DNA of 64,000 bases from Eutrigla gurnardus (taxonomy: Eukaryota; Chordata; Actinopteri; Perciformes; Triglidae). Where the stretch lies: contig OY741270.1 of assembly GCA_963514095.1 (NCBI GenBank), positions 28,226,084 through 28,290,083 on the forward strand, written 5' to 3'. Under the pieces are notes generated by a model. It did no database searches, was not told the DNA's origin, and was given only the letters and a program-made list of their open reading frames with translations. Both the position numbers and the translations under genes were made by a program. How positions within the stretch are numbered: position 1 is the first letter of the stretch; each line of letters starts with the position of its first letter. Shown here in pieces: positions 36,615 to 48,600 of the stretch.

Positions 36615-37628
36615 AGGGGGTAATGCCTGATTTTTACAATGACCTTATTACAATGATTTAACCTGTGTATTAAAGCATTTAAATACTTATTATTAATGCT
36701 GCCAGTGTTTTGGAGAGAAAAAAAACTACTTGTATTGCGAATATTAAGGAAGATTTCCAGGAAGTAATCACACTTTATAAATATGCATTTTCTGTACATT
36801 TCTACCAATTAATACAGAGATTAACGCGCTGAAATAAGGCCACTGTAAACTAAAAGTGTTACCCGATCTATGTTTGAGGCTTGTGAAGCAGGAGGCGAGA
36901 CGGGAGGAGGAGGGGTTGATCTCTAAAACGGGTATTTGACGGGTATAATTCAGGGTTCCGACACATTTACCCTTTTGCACGGTGAGAGGTAATTATCTGG
37001 AAAATGGGAACGTGAGGACTCCTGTAACGCAGCATCATCACAACGTTGAGTTCATGTTTACCAACAGGCTCAAAAGATAATATATGTATTGTGCTCTTTA
37101 AGTGTTGGATTTGTCACTTCTACGGGGTCTCAGTTGCAGCTCGGATTCAGGACAAAAAAGAATAAATAAAAACTGCATTTTTATACCAGCCGCGCAGGAC
37201 TTTCCAACGATCTGGACTGAGCTGAATTGTGAGCAACCGTTCGAAGCCACACGGAAGGCAAAATAAAAAGCGGATGATCTCCACGTCGAGGTCTGCTGGT
37301 TGCCACGCGGCTCAGTCAGAGTCCGCAGCATGCAGCTCCTCCAACCATCACACCCTGCGTTGTTTTTAAATTGATCTGCTGACAAAAAAACAGCACGTTG
37401 TTGTGCAAGACCCACTTTTTGTCGGAGAGAGGACGGGCCTGCTAGCGATGCTCCGCTAACCCAGAGAAGGCGCCGCATTGCAGGCATTTATAGGTTTGCA
37501 TCAGCAGTTAAAGTTAAAGGAACCCTGTGAAGGTTTGGTGCATCAACATTTGATGAGTGGGTTGATTTCACACTATTTCCACTGATCTACAGGTGGCGGT
37601 GATGATGTCATAGAGATTCAACACATCT

Positions 37629-37889
37629 CAGCTGGCATTCGACTGACATTCAACGTTTAAATGTTGTTGAAATAATGTCAGTTTATGATAAAACATTAAT
37701 TCAATGTCAAAACAACGTTGAACACCAAAGTGGTGTTGTTAACTCACTATGGATTCAACATTGAAATATCAACCATTTTTTAGTTGTCAAATCAACATTG
37801 TTTTGACAACCATAAACAAAATTCAACGGTTATCCAACACTGGCACCTGACGTTGATTCAACAGTGACTTGACGTTAAAATGCCAGCTG
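37629..37889. mobile_element. MITE with CAGCTGGCATT termini
   Basis: CAGCTGGCATT (37629-37639) and AATGCCAGCTG (37879-37889) are perfect 11-bp inverted termini of a 261-bp non-coding element. Its interior is full of inverted words based on CAACGTTGA/TTCAACATTG. This pattern is known in fish DNA transposon derivatives. The target duplication is not obvious. Confidence 0.75.
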
Positions 37890-39011
37890 GGATTCGTACG
37901 ATGTTTTTTCAGCGACCTCCAGAGGGCGCCTTCGACCCGGCCGGAAACCATCGTAAACAGTCAAATAGTTATAACTAAACTAAAAAAGTTGCGTTAAAAA
38001 GCCACAAAAATGATTAAGCGCTGAGCGCAGTGCGATGACGACTGTCGGCATGACGACGCAAGCTGAGCAGCCAATTTAGCTTAAAGTTAGGATTTGAGGA
38101 AGGAAACAGTCGCGAGGTTAAAGTGATGATTCATGGAGATTTAGATTTTAGGTGACCGGTCCAATTTAGTCCCACTTGAACAGGTGTAAGAAAACACAAA
38201 AAAAAAGAGGAAGATGTCCATCCAGCACCATCTGCACACGCCCACACACCTGGAAAAGATGTCTAATCAGCCAAAAATAAATGAAAATGGCCGCGTGGGA
38301 GGAGCAGGGGGTGAAAAGTCTCCAATAGCTGTTGAAACTGCAACTTCGTTCCCACGAAAAGCGTCGTCCTAATCACTTCTGATGCTGAGAGACTTGCAGG
38401 AACCCAGTCTGAGCAGATCTGGGTCAAGTAGTATTTACAGAAAAATTGTTTTTCCATCACTCTGCCAACGTTGCTGCTCGGAAAAACGGGGTGAGACTGT
38501 CCACCCGGGACGAGTGAAGGAAGTGGAAATAGTTTAGTCAAAGAAGTTAGAAATGAAGTCAAACGTCTAAGATGAATTTTTAGACACCATCAGACCCAGG
38601 ATCTGCCCCCCACCCCACACTCAGTCCGCTCCAGTTTACAGATTTACCTTGGCTGAAAATCATTTTACATTCATTTGCAAAAAAAACAAAACACAATCTT
38701 CTTTTTTTTGTGAGATTATTACAACAGTACATTTGAATTGGCTGCAGAACAGATTATATGAAAAATTTCTTTGCAAAATAAAAACAGTTGCAGTGTCACT
38801 GAATATTGTTACCAGGGCAACGCAATGATGTCATTTTAAAGTTTTTGTTTTGTTGGTTTTTGAATAAGAATGAGAAGAGAGCACCTACAGTAAATCAAAT
38901 ACACATAGAGATGTTGGCTGATCTCAGAGCTGCTCCTTTTAAAGTGCTTTTAAAGAGAGACATCCATTTGATGGCGGGTCACATGACTTTTCAGGATGCG
39001 TTTGCATGGTG

Positions 39012-39039
39012 TTTATTAAACGTTTATTAAACGTTTATT
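39012..39039 (-). terminator. Candidate triple polyadenylation signal for atrn
   Basis: TTTATT occurs at 39012-39017, 39023-39028 and 39034-39039, that is, three AATAAA hexamers on the - strand spaced 11 bp apart within GTTTATTAAAC repeats. They lie 2.4 kb past the atrn stop codon, a plausible 3' UTR length. Whether they are used is unknown. Confidence 0.35.
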
Positions 39040-39766
39040 AATTACGCCACACAGATTTGCCGTAAAAGTGTGAAGAATAAACGTTTCCCTCCAACAGGAT
39101 GTGCAGAACAACACCTCCAGACGACGGCTGGTTCCCTGTCAAGCAGAAACTTTCAAAAAGTCCCAACCACCTCTGCAAACCCGAGAAGAAGAAGCAGAGT
39201 GACCGACTGAAACAGCGTTTAATGAAATCAAACTTTTAGTCTGTAATCACACGGGAAACAGTCGATTCTCCTCACTTTCATCTGACGGCTGATAGATATT
39301 ATAAAACCTAAACGAGGCCTGACGGCTAAAAAAAGAGGTTGTTCGAGTGAAGAAAAGAGCAAAAAACGAGAGAGAAAACGGTGAAAAGCTGAATAATGAG
39401 GAGTAAAAGTGAAGACCTTTGATGCCTTTATGAAGAGTGGGCTCCTTAGCGCCGGCCGTGGGGTCGCTGCCGGAGCTCGGGAGCACATCCAGCTCTCTAT
39501 AATTACAGAATGTCAACTTTGTTCATGCTTTCTGCTCTGACCTTCTCCCCGGTGCTAAAAATGTGCCCTTTAACCAGACGGTGAAGCAGTTCTAGTATGC
39601 TGAACACATGCGAGAGAGCCTGGAACTAAAAAAGCTGCATTCTTTAGGGGCTGAATGTTGAGTTATTAAATTGTTCTATTACTGTACTTCTCCGAGGGCG
39701 GGAAAGTTAATAACTTTGTGAGTGGGGGGAATATATTTTCTATGCCTCTCTGCCTTCAGTCAAAGA

Positions 39767-40023
39767 CCTGCAGGTATTATAGTTTGAAAGTTAGAATTAT
39801 GAAAGAATGACCATTATGGACTACTCCAAGCCGGCTCTGATATTCGCTGCCGAAAAAAGGAAAGATTCAACACCCTGATGTCCTCACATAACCGCAAATT
39901 ACTTCCTTTTTTTATGTCTTTTTCATTGTGTTTTCCCTCATTTTCCCCCAGTTGGCAAAAACAAGTAATGTTTCCTTAAAAATTCTTTCATAATTCGAAG
40001 TTTCATACTATAACACCTGCAGG
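39767..40023. mobile_element. Foldback element with CCTGCAGG ends
   Basis: CCTGCAGG opens and closes the element. The terminal 45 bp are imperfect inverted repeats containing GAATTATGAAAGAAT and ATTCTTTCATAATTC. A partial direct copy of its left part (39794-39980) follows at 40042-40168, so 39980-40056 can form a further hairpin. No protein is encoded. Confidence 0.7.
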
Positions 40024-40041
40024 TCGATAGTATGGAACGAA

Positions 40042-40168
40042 GAATTATGAAAGAATGGAGAAGATTTAACACCCCGCGGTCCTCACATAACAGGAAATGA
40101 CTTCCTTTTGTGAGTGTTTTTCATTGTGTTTTCCCTCATTTCCCCCCAGTAGTAATGTTTCCTTAAAG
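40042..40168. repeat. Partial direct copy of adjacent foldback element
   Basis: It shares GAATTATGAAAGAATG, GTCCTCACATAAC, ATTGTGTTTTCCCTCATTT and TAATGTTTCCTTAAA in order with 39794-39980, minus internal segments. Confidence 0.75.
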
Positions 40169-41414
40169 CTGGAGTAGATTCCATAAAGAGCAGGTAGAGA
40201 AGCTTCGAGGAACCACACAAGAGCACAAAAACACAGCGAGCCCAAGAGACCAGACAACAAGAGGTGATTTTAAGAATGAATGCTCTTCTTTCTCTACTCT
40301 TTCTAACGAATGAAACCTCAAGGTCTTCCATTAGAAGCCGATTCAACAAAAAGGTGCAAACGAGGAAACCGACGCCGATGCTTTTCATCGCTGCTCATTC
40401 TGCTTCCTGTTGGGAGGATCAGAAACTCCACAGCGGCATCGAACGTCACCGTGGCGGGGGCCTAATCGGGCGCCTGTAGGTCGCTCGGGGACACGGGACA
40501 ATCGGCATCGAACGGTAAAGGGAGAGCAACAGGATTTCTCCCCCCCAGATCAGCCTAATCAATCCGGTCAATCGGAGTCAGGCGATCTATAGGAAGCCTG
40601 TTTCAGCGCCGACAGGGAGCCGATCGTTGGACATCAGAGGGGGTTTGTGTGTCACCGTTTGTTTGCCGAGCCAATCGGCTTTCACTGCAAGTAAATCAGC
40701 TGGAGGGGATTCAATGGGCCTGTGGATCTTCAATAAAGGAAGACTGGACCGGGGGGGCGGGGTTAGCGGCCCCTCAGTGCTGTGAACCTGACAGCAGGGG
40801 GCGGCGGGGTCCAAACGGGTCCTGGAAAGTTTTTGTTTGTTTTTTGTTTTTGGAAGTGTGTGTTTCTGCGTGTGCAATGCTTAAACAGTTTGTTTTCTTA
40901 CCTTCAAAAATGAAACAATACAAAAAAAAAAAAACAACAACAATAACTTAAGTGAAAACAAAAGAGGGTTGCAAAGTCTCTGGATCTTTTTCTTTCAAAA
41001 AACTACGAGACGAGGATCTCTTCTAGCAGCAAGCCGCGGCCGACTCGTTAGCGTTAACGAGGCGGTGTCGACAAATGTAAAATGTTTTTTTTTTCTTCTT
41101 TTCGTTTTTTGAGAGGAGGGGTGGAGTCAGCACCCGCTCTGTCCCTCCCTCCCTCACCTCCAAGCCCCTCCCCTTTGTATGTCCACTCTCTGTCATTCAG
41201 TTTGTGGGGGCCCAGAGTTCCCGTCAGGCTGAGGCTCCGGTCCGCTGTACGACTCAGCCCCCCCTTCCAGTCCTGCGTCCCCCAGCATGCACCTCTCCCC
41301 TGCCGTAGCGGAGCTGGCGGGAGTCTATGAAGGAGGGGGCCGAAGCGGGGGAGGGAGGGGGGGTTATGGGAGTGGTGGGGTGGCGGAGGAGGACGGCGGC
41401 GGGGGGCTGCGTGG

Positions 41415-41539
41415 TCAGATGCAGGTGGACGGCTGTGCGGTGGGCTGCTGTTTGCGGTTCCTCAGACCTCCAGACTTCTCCTTGTAGCCCGAACACATCT
41501 GCTGGGAGACGTCGACCAGCGCGCTCGCCACCGCCAGAC
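41415..41539 (-). CDS. atrn: Attractin last coding exon
   Basis: On the - strand the acceptor is GTCCCTGCAG and the exon opens with two bases completing a Gly codon. It then reads LAVASALVDVSQQMCSGYKE and KSGGLRNRKQQPTAQPSTCI, ending at TGA (41415-41417). The motif ASALVDxSQQ, the KEKSG-x-x-RNRKQQP block and the terminal TCI match the attractin C-terminus as I know it. Attractin is a large single-pass membrane protein with CUB, EGF, kelch and lectin-like ectodomains and a short cytoplasmic tail. In mammals it acts in agouti/melanocortin pigment signalling and in myelin upkeep. ATRN is favoured over the paralogue ATRNL1, but their tails are similar. Confidence 0.92.
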
Positions 41540-42488
41540 CTGCAGGGACAAAACACCCACACAACGTCATTTATCACAGTGGGATCGTTCAAATTCATCA
41601 TCAGTGAATCAATGAGTCCATAAAACAACACCTGAGGACAGAACGTTTTATAGTAAGGGATGCAAAATGTGCACAAAGATGTCAATCATAATCAAAAGTC
41701 AACATTTATATCTTTATACTGAACACACATCATCACCCTCTTAAAATAATGGCATATTTTCAAGTTAAAAAAAAACAGATAAAACTTAACCAAATATATG
41801 TATTAGTATATTTATTAACCATTTCACACAATAAGGTTTGTCATAACCTTTAATGGAATTTCAGTATTTGTTTCTGTTTTTTGAAAAACCTGACAATATG
41901 ACATATAAGCCATTATTTTAAGAAGCTTCCCGGAGCTGCACGACAACAATCCGCCACGTTAAGAGCAATCAAATATCTTAATTGGAAGCTCTCGTGTGTC
42001 ATTGGTCGATTCATTTCTCCTCTGCAGTTTTATTTCCCTTTAATTACAACGAGACTGAAACCAAGTCAACGTCAGATTCAGAGGATGTTGGATGTTTACT
42101 TCTACACTGTAAAATGTCACAATCACTACATATTATAGTCACAATCCAACAATAAAAATGTAATAAAAAAAAATATATAGCCTCACAAATCAGTTTGGCT
42201 GCAAATTAAACAGATTCCTCGTCTATTATTCTTTAATTTTCTCCTTTTTATTGACTTATTTAAAGCACTTTTTCTGGTCACTTGTGCTCGAAAGATGCTA
42301 AACGAATAAACTCGCCTTCAGTATTGACACCTCCTCCACTTCCTTTTATTCTTTACAAGGCATTGTGGGTAAATAATGTCCATCAGCAGCACACACTTAA
42401 AACATCAATGAATTTGCATGACTTATTGGTATTGGCTTTCACTTTCCCCACTACAAACACAAAGCCCCTTTAGATCTAGTGTGGAGTG

Positions 42489-42638
<150 letters not shown>

Positions 42639-44565
42639 GCAATTATTTACTCATAGCACACTTCATAAACATGTATTAATCCACTCTGAGCTGTGAAATT
42701 ATAATAACTTCCATTGTTCTCGGGTGACGGACGTGTTTCCCAGCGATCACACAGACACACACACATGCCCAACGATCACACACACACACACGGTCGCCGG
42801 AGAAACACACTCCCCGGGGAGACGAGGTGCCGGTGATCACATGGGAGAGTCGGAGAGTCTCCAGTGAAACCGGCTGCGACCAGCAGCTCCTTTCCTTTCC
42901 CACAGGACGGTTCAAAGCACTCGATTAGGGCTCGGATATACAAATATTATATATATTATGATATATAAACGGAGATAAATCCATTATTTTAGCGTTAGAA
43001 GGCGGTAACCCTGGTGGGCACGAGGAGGCGGCAGCAACACGGCTAACAGGGTCTCAACAAGGGCCGCCCGAGGGCTAACTCTTCCACGAGAGCCGAGCTG
43101 GGTTCTGTTATGACAAACAGGACTATGTGGTAAATAATAGGAGCCTCGGGGCACGATGGTGGTCTGGAGGGGGGGGGGGGGGGGGGCAACTGTGGGAGGC
43201 TGTAAAAAAAATACAGAAAGGGAATCAAGTTCTTGTTTAAGTCCTTGAAGGAGACGGAAAAGAAGAAGTTGTGAAGTGGAGTGTTTATTCCCGGGCCTAT
43301 CGGACCGTCTCGGGCAGGAAGATAAGGGAAACAGATGAAGGACGGACGGGAATGTAAAGAGAGCAAAGTGACACAGCAGAAGATGAAAATGGGCTCAATT
43401 GTCTCTCAGTGCTATCAGAAAGGGGGAGGAAGAGAGAGGGGGGGGAGGGAGAGACACCAGACTGCACTTTAAACCTCACAGACAAGAAGTCCACGCCATA
43501 TTAACGACGTGACACGCAAACAAACGATCAAAACCATCATCTGTTTCATGATTCTGTCTCTCGACGCTCGGACCACATGTTCCGCACTTCTGAGGATTTC
43601 ACTGTCTGGAGAAAAAGGAAAATCAATACCATTCTCTTCTGTTTGCACTGAGAAACTCGTCTTGTTTGCTTTTTCTGAAGATTCTGTGCGTCAAACGCCA
43701 ACGCTGAGACGTTTCGGTCGAATTAATCTCACGTCTCAAAGACAGAAATAGCAAATATGTATTCTTAAATATCCCATGTGAGACCGTGTCCCTACTGTAT
43801 GCACGGCTGAATTCATCACCTGACTCCCCGCACTCCTGAATGCACCACATAGCCTCCCAACAGAACCGGAGACCCACCAGAACTCCCGTTCCACCTTAAT
43901 TTAAAGGTGATGTCATTTAAACCAACTTTCCCGAGGAATATGCATAACGTGAGCACTGAAGGAAAAGACACCTCCGACACCTGAAATAAGATCTGTGATA
44001 ACCGGTGAACTAAGTCAGCAAACACCCGACACTATTACATGTCTTAAGGCGGTCGGTAGGAAGTAGCTAATATAAGCAACAGAACGCCGATCAGTCCGCC
44101 TTAACGCCTCGTTGCGTTTGTACTTTTCTGCCGATTACATTCACGCTTCGGATCAGAAAAGTTGTGTTGACTTGTTTGTGAGTATCACAAACTTGTTTTA
44201 TAGATTATTTTCTGCAATAATTCAAAATCCGGTGGAAAAGTCCCACTTTGGCCGATCCCGATCCACCTTAAAAATCCGGGTATCGGATCAGGACATCCCT
44301 AGTAACCAGTCTGATGTTGTTATGTATAATAAATGAAGACGGGATTTTGACACAACATTAAGTAATAATACAGGATTCAACTTGATTCAAGTTGTATTAT
44401 AGTGATTTATTATTTAAATCACCAAAGAAGTCCGGGTCCTGGTTCATAGTCCTCCCTGGTTTGGTTGACTACATCTGCTTTTGTGGCCTTTGGGTTCACG
44501 TTTCATGCCTTCGGGTTCTGAAAGTGCTGCTTGGATCCGGCACCGTAGCAGCGTAGGGTCATGTT

Positions 44566-44810
44566 CTCATAGACTTCCATGCAATCGGACTTCTTTTTCC
44601 AACCAGAGGAGTCGCCCCCTGATGGCCCGCAGAGAGAATGCAAGTTAAAGGCACTTCGGCTTTGGCTTCACTAATGGAACCAACAGTCCGCAAACCGTAT
44701 CCCGCCCACTTGGACTTGCAGACCAATCAAATGAGAAGGATTTCGCTCTTAGACACATCTCAATTATTCTGTTTTACTTCCAAATAAATCGCAGAACAAA
44801 ACAGAAGGTA
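44566..44810 (-). repeat. Dispersed repeat, copy 2
   Basis: It contains GTCGCCCCCTGATGGCCCGC, then AGAGAATGCAAG and AAGGCACTTC. It is a reverse-complement relative of 35500-35765 and is followed about 264 bp later by another copy. Confidence 0.75.
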
Positions 44811-44829
44811 ACACGACGTTCGTTCGTTT

Positions 44830-45075
44830 CACTCGGACTGCATGCAATCGGACTACATTTTTTTGCAAAATAGAGGAGTCGCCCCCTTATGGCCACTGGA
44901 GAGAATGCAAGTTTAAGGCACTTTAGCTTTGGCTTCACTTGTGGAACCAACAGTCGTTTATAGCGCCATGTCATGCAAAACTATCCCGCCCATTCAGACT
45001 AGCGGTCCAATCAAATGAGAAGGATTTGTTAATCACATCTCAAATATTTCATTTTCCTTTGAAATAAATTGCAGA
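44830..45075 (-). repeat. Dispersed repeat, copy 3
   Basis: It contains GTCGCCCCCTTATGGCCACT and AAGGCACTTTAGCTTTGGCT. With copy 2 it forms a diverged tandem pair that shares the downstream words AATCAAATGAGAAGGATTT and CAGAACAGAAGGTAA. Confidence 0.75.
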
Positions 45076-45442
45076 ACAGAAGGTAAAAAGAATGCAAGTT
45101 AAAGGTCCGCCTGGGTGTATGGAAGTGAAATGCTGCGCCCTACTTAGTTTGTAGCATGTGACCAGATATTTAATAATAGACTCAGAAGAGTGTTGTTTGT
45201 TCATCTACATCTGTGGATGTTGAACGATTGAAGCCACCTGCCGATGTAAAACTGTGTTTTCAGTTTTATCGCCTGACTTTGGACGCCGAATAAAAGAAGC
45301 AAAACTAAAAACAGGAACATAAAAGAGCTTTGGAAGAGGCGGCTCAAGGACAGGCGGCGTAAAAAAAGGAGAACAACAATCAAACAAAGACGGATGACGT
45401 GTGAAAAAAAAAAAAAAGGGGGATTCAACGGCTGCTTCTTAC

Positions 45443-45557
45443 CAGACTGTCCCGGAGGAGGGATGCCGCCGGTGCCCCTGGGTAACCGCACAAAGATGGA
45501 GAGCACAGCGGCTTTGTTGCCAAAGCAAGGCTCCAGGGCGATGGGCTTCGGGACGGA
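45443..45557 (-). CDS. atrn: Attractin penultimate coding exon
   Basis: A 115-bp - strand exon with acceptor TTTCTCTCTGCAG and donor GTAAGA. It begins in phase 0 and leaves one base for the next exon. It reads SVPKPIALEPCFGNKAAVLS, then IFVRLPRGTGGIPPPGQSG. PKPIALEPC-GNKAAVL and RLPRG-GGIPPPGQSGLA are characteristic of the attractin cytoplasmic tail. It joins in frame to 41539. The function of this proline-rich tail is not well defined; genetic work in mice places MGRN1 in the same pathway (family knowledge). Confidence 0.95.
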
Positions 45558-46073
45558 CTGCAGAGAGAAAAAAAAATAAATAAATTACACATCACAAACC
45601 CTCCCGGTGAACACACGGCACTTCCAGAGATACGGATCACGCCGGCTTTGCTGTTACTGTTTGTGTCAGCGCCGAGAAGGAGGAAAAAATAGCTGCAGAT
45701 ACACGGATGGATCTGTGAGCACAAATTGGATTCTTTCCTTCCCAAATTCCCTCAACTGTGCACGAATGCAGCGAAGGGCCCCGAGACTGGGTGTGGAGTG
45801 GCGGCCCCCGGGAGCCCGGATTTGTGTGTCGCTGCAGGCCGAACTCACACACCTGACTCCTGTTTATCAGCAGCTCATCCATATGTGGGGATGAGGTTTT
45901 CCCGCCTGTAAAAAAAAAAGCTGATGCCGCCGCCCGTGCAATATTCATGGGTTTACCTTAATAGGAGGATATACGGATATACCTGGCAACCGCATACAGA
46001 TACGCTTCCCTATCTCTCTCTCGCCGTCTAGAGCCGGACAGGAAACTAGACCATGGCTTGGTTTGACACTTAC

Positions 46074-46213
<140 letters not shown>

Positions 46214-46521
46214 GGTCTTTATACTCTGGAGACTCAAGCTTAATGCCCTCAGGTGCCGATGCCTGCAGGAGAGTGTGACACACCGATTCACAACACTGCA
46301 ACACACACACACACACACACACAGATTCGTCACACACACACACACACACACACACAGAGTGTAAGTGTGCACTCGGGGAGCAGGACAGTAATGATATTCA
46401 GGCTCTGACCCATTTCTTACACAATTATTCCGTGCCTCGTCTCTCTGAGGTTTACCTTTCATACCAGCAGGATACACAGGCTGTCACACAGGTAGCTGGG
46501 GAAAGAGGTGCAAAGACCTGG

Positions 46522-46554
<33 letters not shown>

Positions 46555-47522
46555 CAGTGCAGATGATGATGGTGTAACAGAGGGGGATTATGTGTTTGTT
46601 TATTCCCCGCACAGATGCGTGTCTGTTTATATCACATGTGTATCTGTGCAGCCGGCTGTGTTCGTGCACAATCTGACAAGGAAGGGCGTTTATGGGATAT
46701 TTATTTTATTTTCCATCCACTGCATGTGTGTCGGCGGATAACAAAAACCCTTTCAGATGTGCTTCTTCACTCGGTAATGTCCGTCTCGTGTGTGAATCAG
46801 TTTTTGCGTTAAAGAATCTCACCGGGGGTCCCGCGGTTCTGAACGCTTCTATAACACGGGAAGTGATATAGAAACGTGCAGCTGCGCCTTCTAAAAGGTT
46901 CCCAGAAGATGCAAGGTAAGTGTCTCCGTGGGGCTACGCCGAGAACGGCATTATGGGTAGAAAAAGTAAACAAGAGAGGAAATGACATTTCTAAAAAAAA
47001 GGAGAAGAAAAACGTTTGTTTGCGTGCATCCTCCCCCCCCGGAGAAGCAACTTCCAGCCTTTTAAGAACATTATAGTCCATTTGTTATTTAATGAACTTC
47101 TCTGAAACAACAAAAACGAATACTGTGAATTTAAAATCAGTCGCCGCTTTTCCTCTGGCACATAAGAGGGCAAAGAAAGGAAAAGGAAAATATGTAAAAG
47201 ACATAAAAACACACGCTTTACATGCAGCACGATTCAAAATTAACTTTCGAGTCACGATCAGACGTTTTAGAAAAACTTCTGAGTCCGCTTGGACTTTGTC
47301 AGACCACATACAGTCCGATAAGTGACTCGGCTGATGGGAACATTTAACTGGCCGACGATTAGACTTGTAAAGCCGCTCTGTCATGGCAATGTCACTTTTT
47401 TTTATTTTAAAGCTGTTAACAGACAAGTTTGTAAGGAATACATTGTTTGAAACCCAATTACTTTAAGAGATAATGAAGCCGGCGAAATTACAAATGTCAC
47501 TTCTGAAAGGAGCTTAGCGAGG

Positions 47523-47524
<2 letters not shown>

Positions 47525-47556
<32 letters not shown>

Positions 47557-47576
47557 ATATATGTGTGTGTGTGTGT
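47525..47576. repeat. (GT)n microsatellite, two blocks
   Basis: GT runs at 47525-47554 and 47561-47576 are separated by GGATAT. Confidence 0.97.
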
Positions 47577-48202
47577 TGTCATACGCAGATGAGAACCTCC
47601 TATACTAATGTATCTTTGGACAGAGAAGGTCATGATAAGGTTGTGTTTTTGTCTGCATGTCATTTTTACATTTCGTTGATCCTGCACTCGGCTGCACGGC
47701 GTCGCTGCGGCAACCACCCTCGAGAACCAACGGGGGGGGGGTTCACACGCAGACAAATGGCCGGTGGCGCCGTCGACGCCTGACAGAAAATAACAAACTC
47801 TCTTGACACGTTATTTGGATACAAGCAGCGAAACTCTCGACACGCTGGATTTCTTTTTGACAATAAATCATCGGAGCGGCGCTTTGACTTTGAGAAATGA
47901 GCGAGATTTAACGTCAACAAACACAGAGATGGGTCACTGCTTTTGTTTGGTATCCTCTCCATCTTCAACTCCTTGATTAACTTTCTTTCTCTCGGTGGGT
48001 CGGGTTTATTTACAGAGGCCAGCATCAAGACAAGTACAGTCTGTATGCCACCCGTCCTAAAAGGCCTTTTAATACGAATAAACAACACAAACATGTTCAT
48101 TTCTCACCTTAACTATGAACACCGTCTGTCTGACGTAAACTTAACGACTGTAAACCATTTTTATTGAGTTTCCTTTCAGGAAAATGCAACAAAACAGTTA
48201 AA

Positions 48203-48600
48203 CAGTGTATATGTCTGGGGCTTTTATTGTGAAAGGTAGGAACAGAAAGAGTGGCTCCGCCTTCTGTTCTTACCCTTCACAATAAAAGCCCCAGATATAT
48301 ACACTGTCAAACAGAAAGCGGATCCGCTCCTTCTGTTCTTACCCTTCACAATAAAAGCCCCAGATATATACACTGTCAAACAGAAGGCAGATCCACTCCT
48401 TCTGTTCTTACCCTTCACAATAAAAGCCCCAGATACATACACTGTCAAACAGAAGGCAGATCCACTCCTTCTGTTCTTACCCTTCACAATAAAAGCCCCA
48501 GATACATACACTGTCAAACAGAAGGCAGATCCACTCCTTCTGTTCTTACCCTTCACAATAAAAACCCCGGATTAAACAGAAGGCAGATCCACTCCTTCCT
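48203..48600. repeat. 69-bp tandem repeat with inverted first unit
   Basis: Units start at about 48262, 48331, 48400, 48469 and 48538 with exact 69-bp spacing. Each contains ACCCTTCACAATAAAAGCCC and CACTGTCAAACAGAA. The stretch 48203-48258 is the reverse complement of the same unit. 69 bp equals 23 codons without stops, which creates spurious frames on both strands (110 and 140 residues). Each unit holds an AATAAA word on the + strand. Confidence 0.93.

Larger units (their letters stand above)
39012..41414 (-). other. Probable atrn 3' UTR
   Basis: Non-coding sequence follows the atrn stop on the - strand. The first 110 bases are very C-rich on this strand (G-runs on +). It includes the foldback element at 39767-40023. 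The end is set only by the candidate AATAAA cluster; the UTR could extend to about 36.2 kb or stop earlier. Confidence 0.35.
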
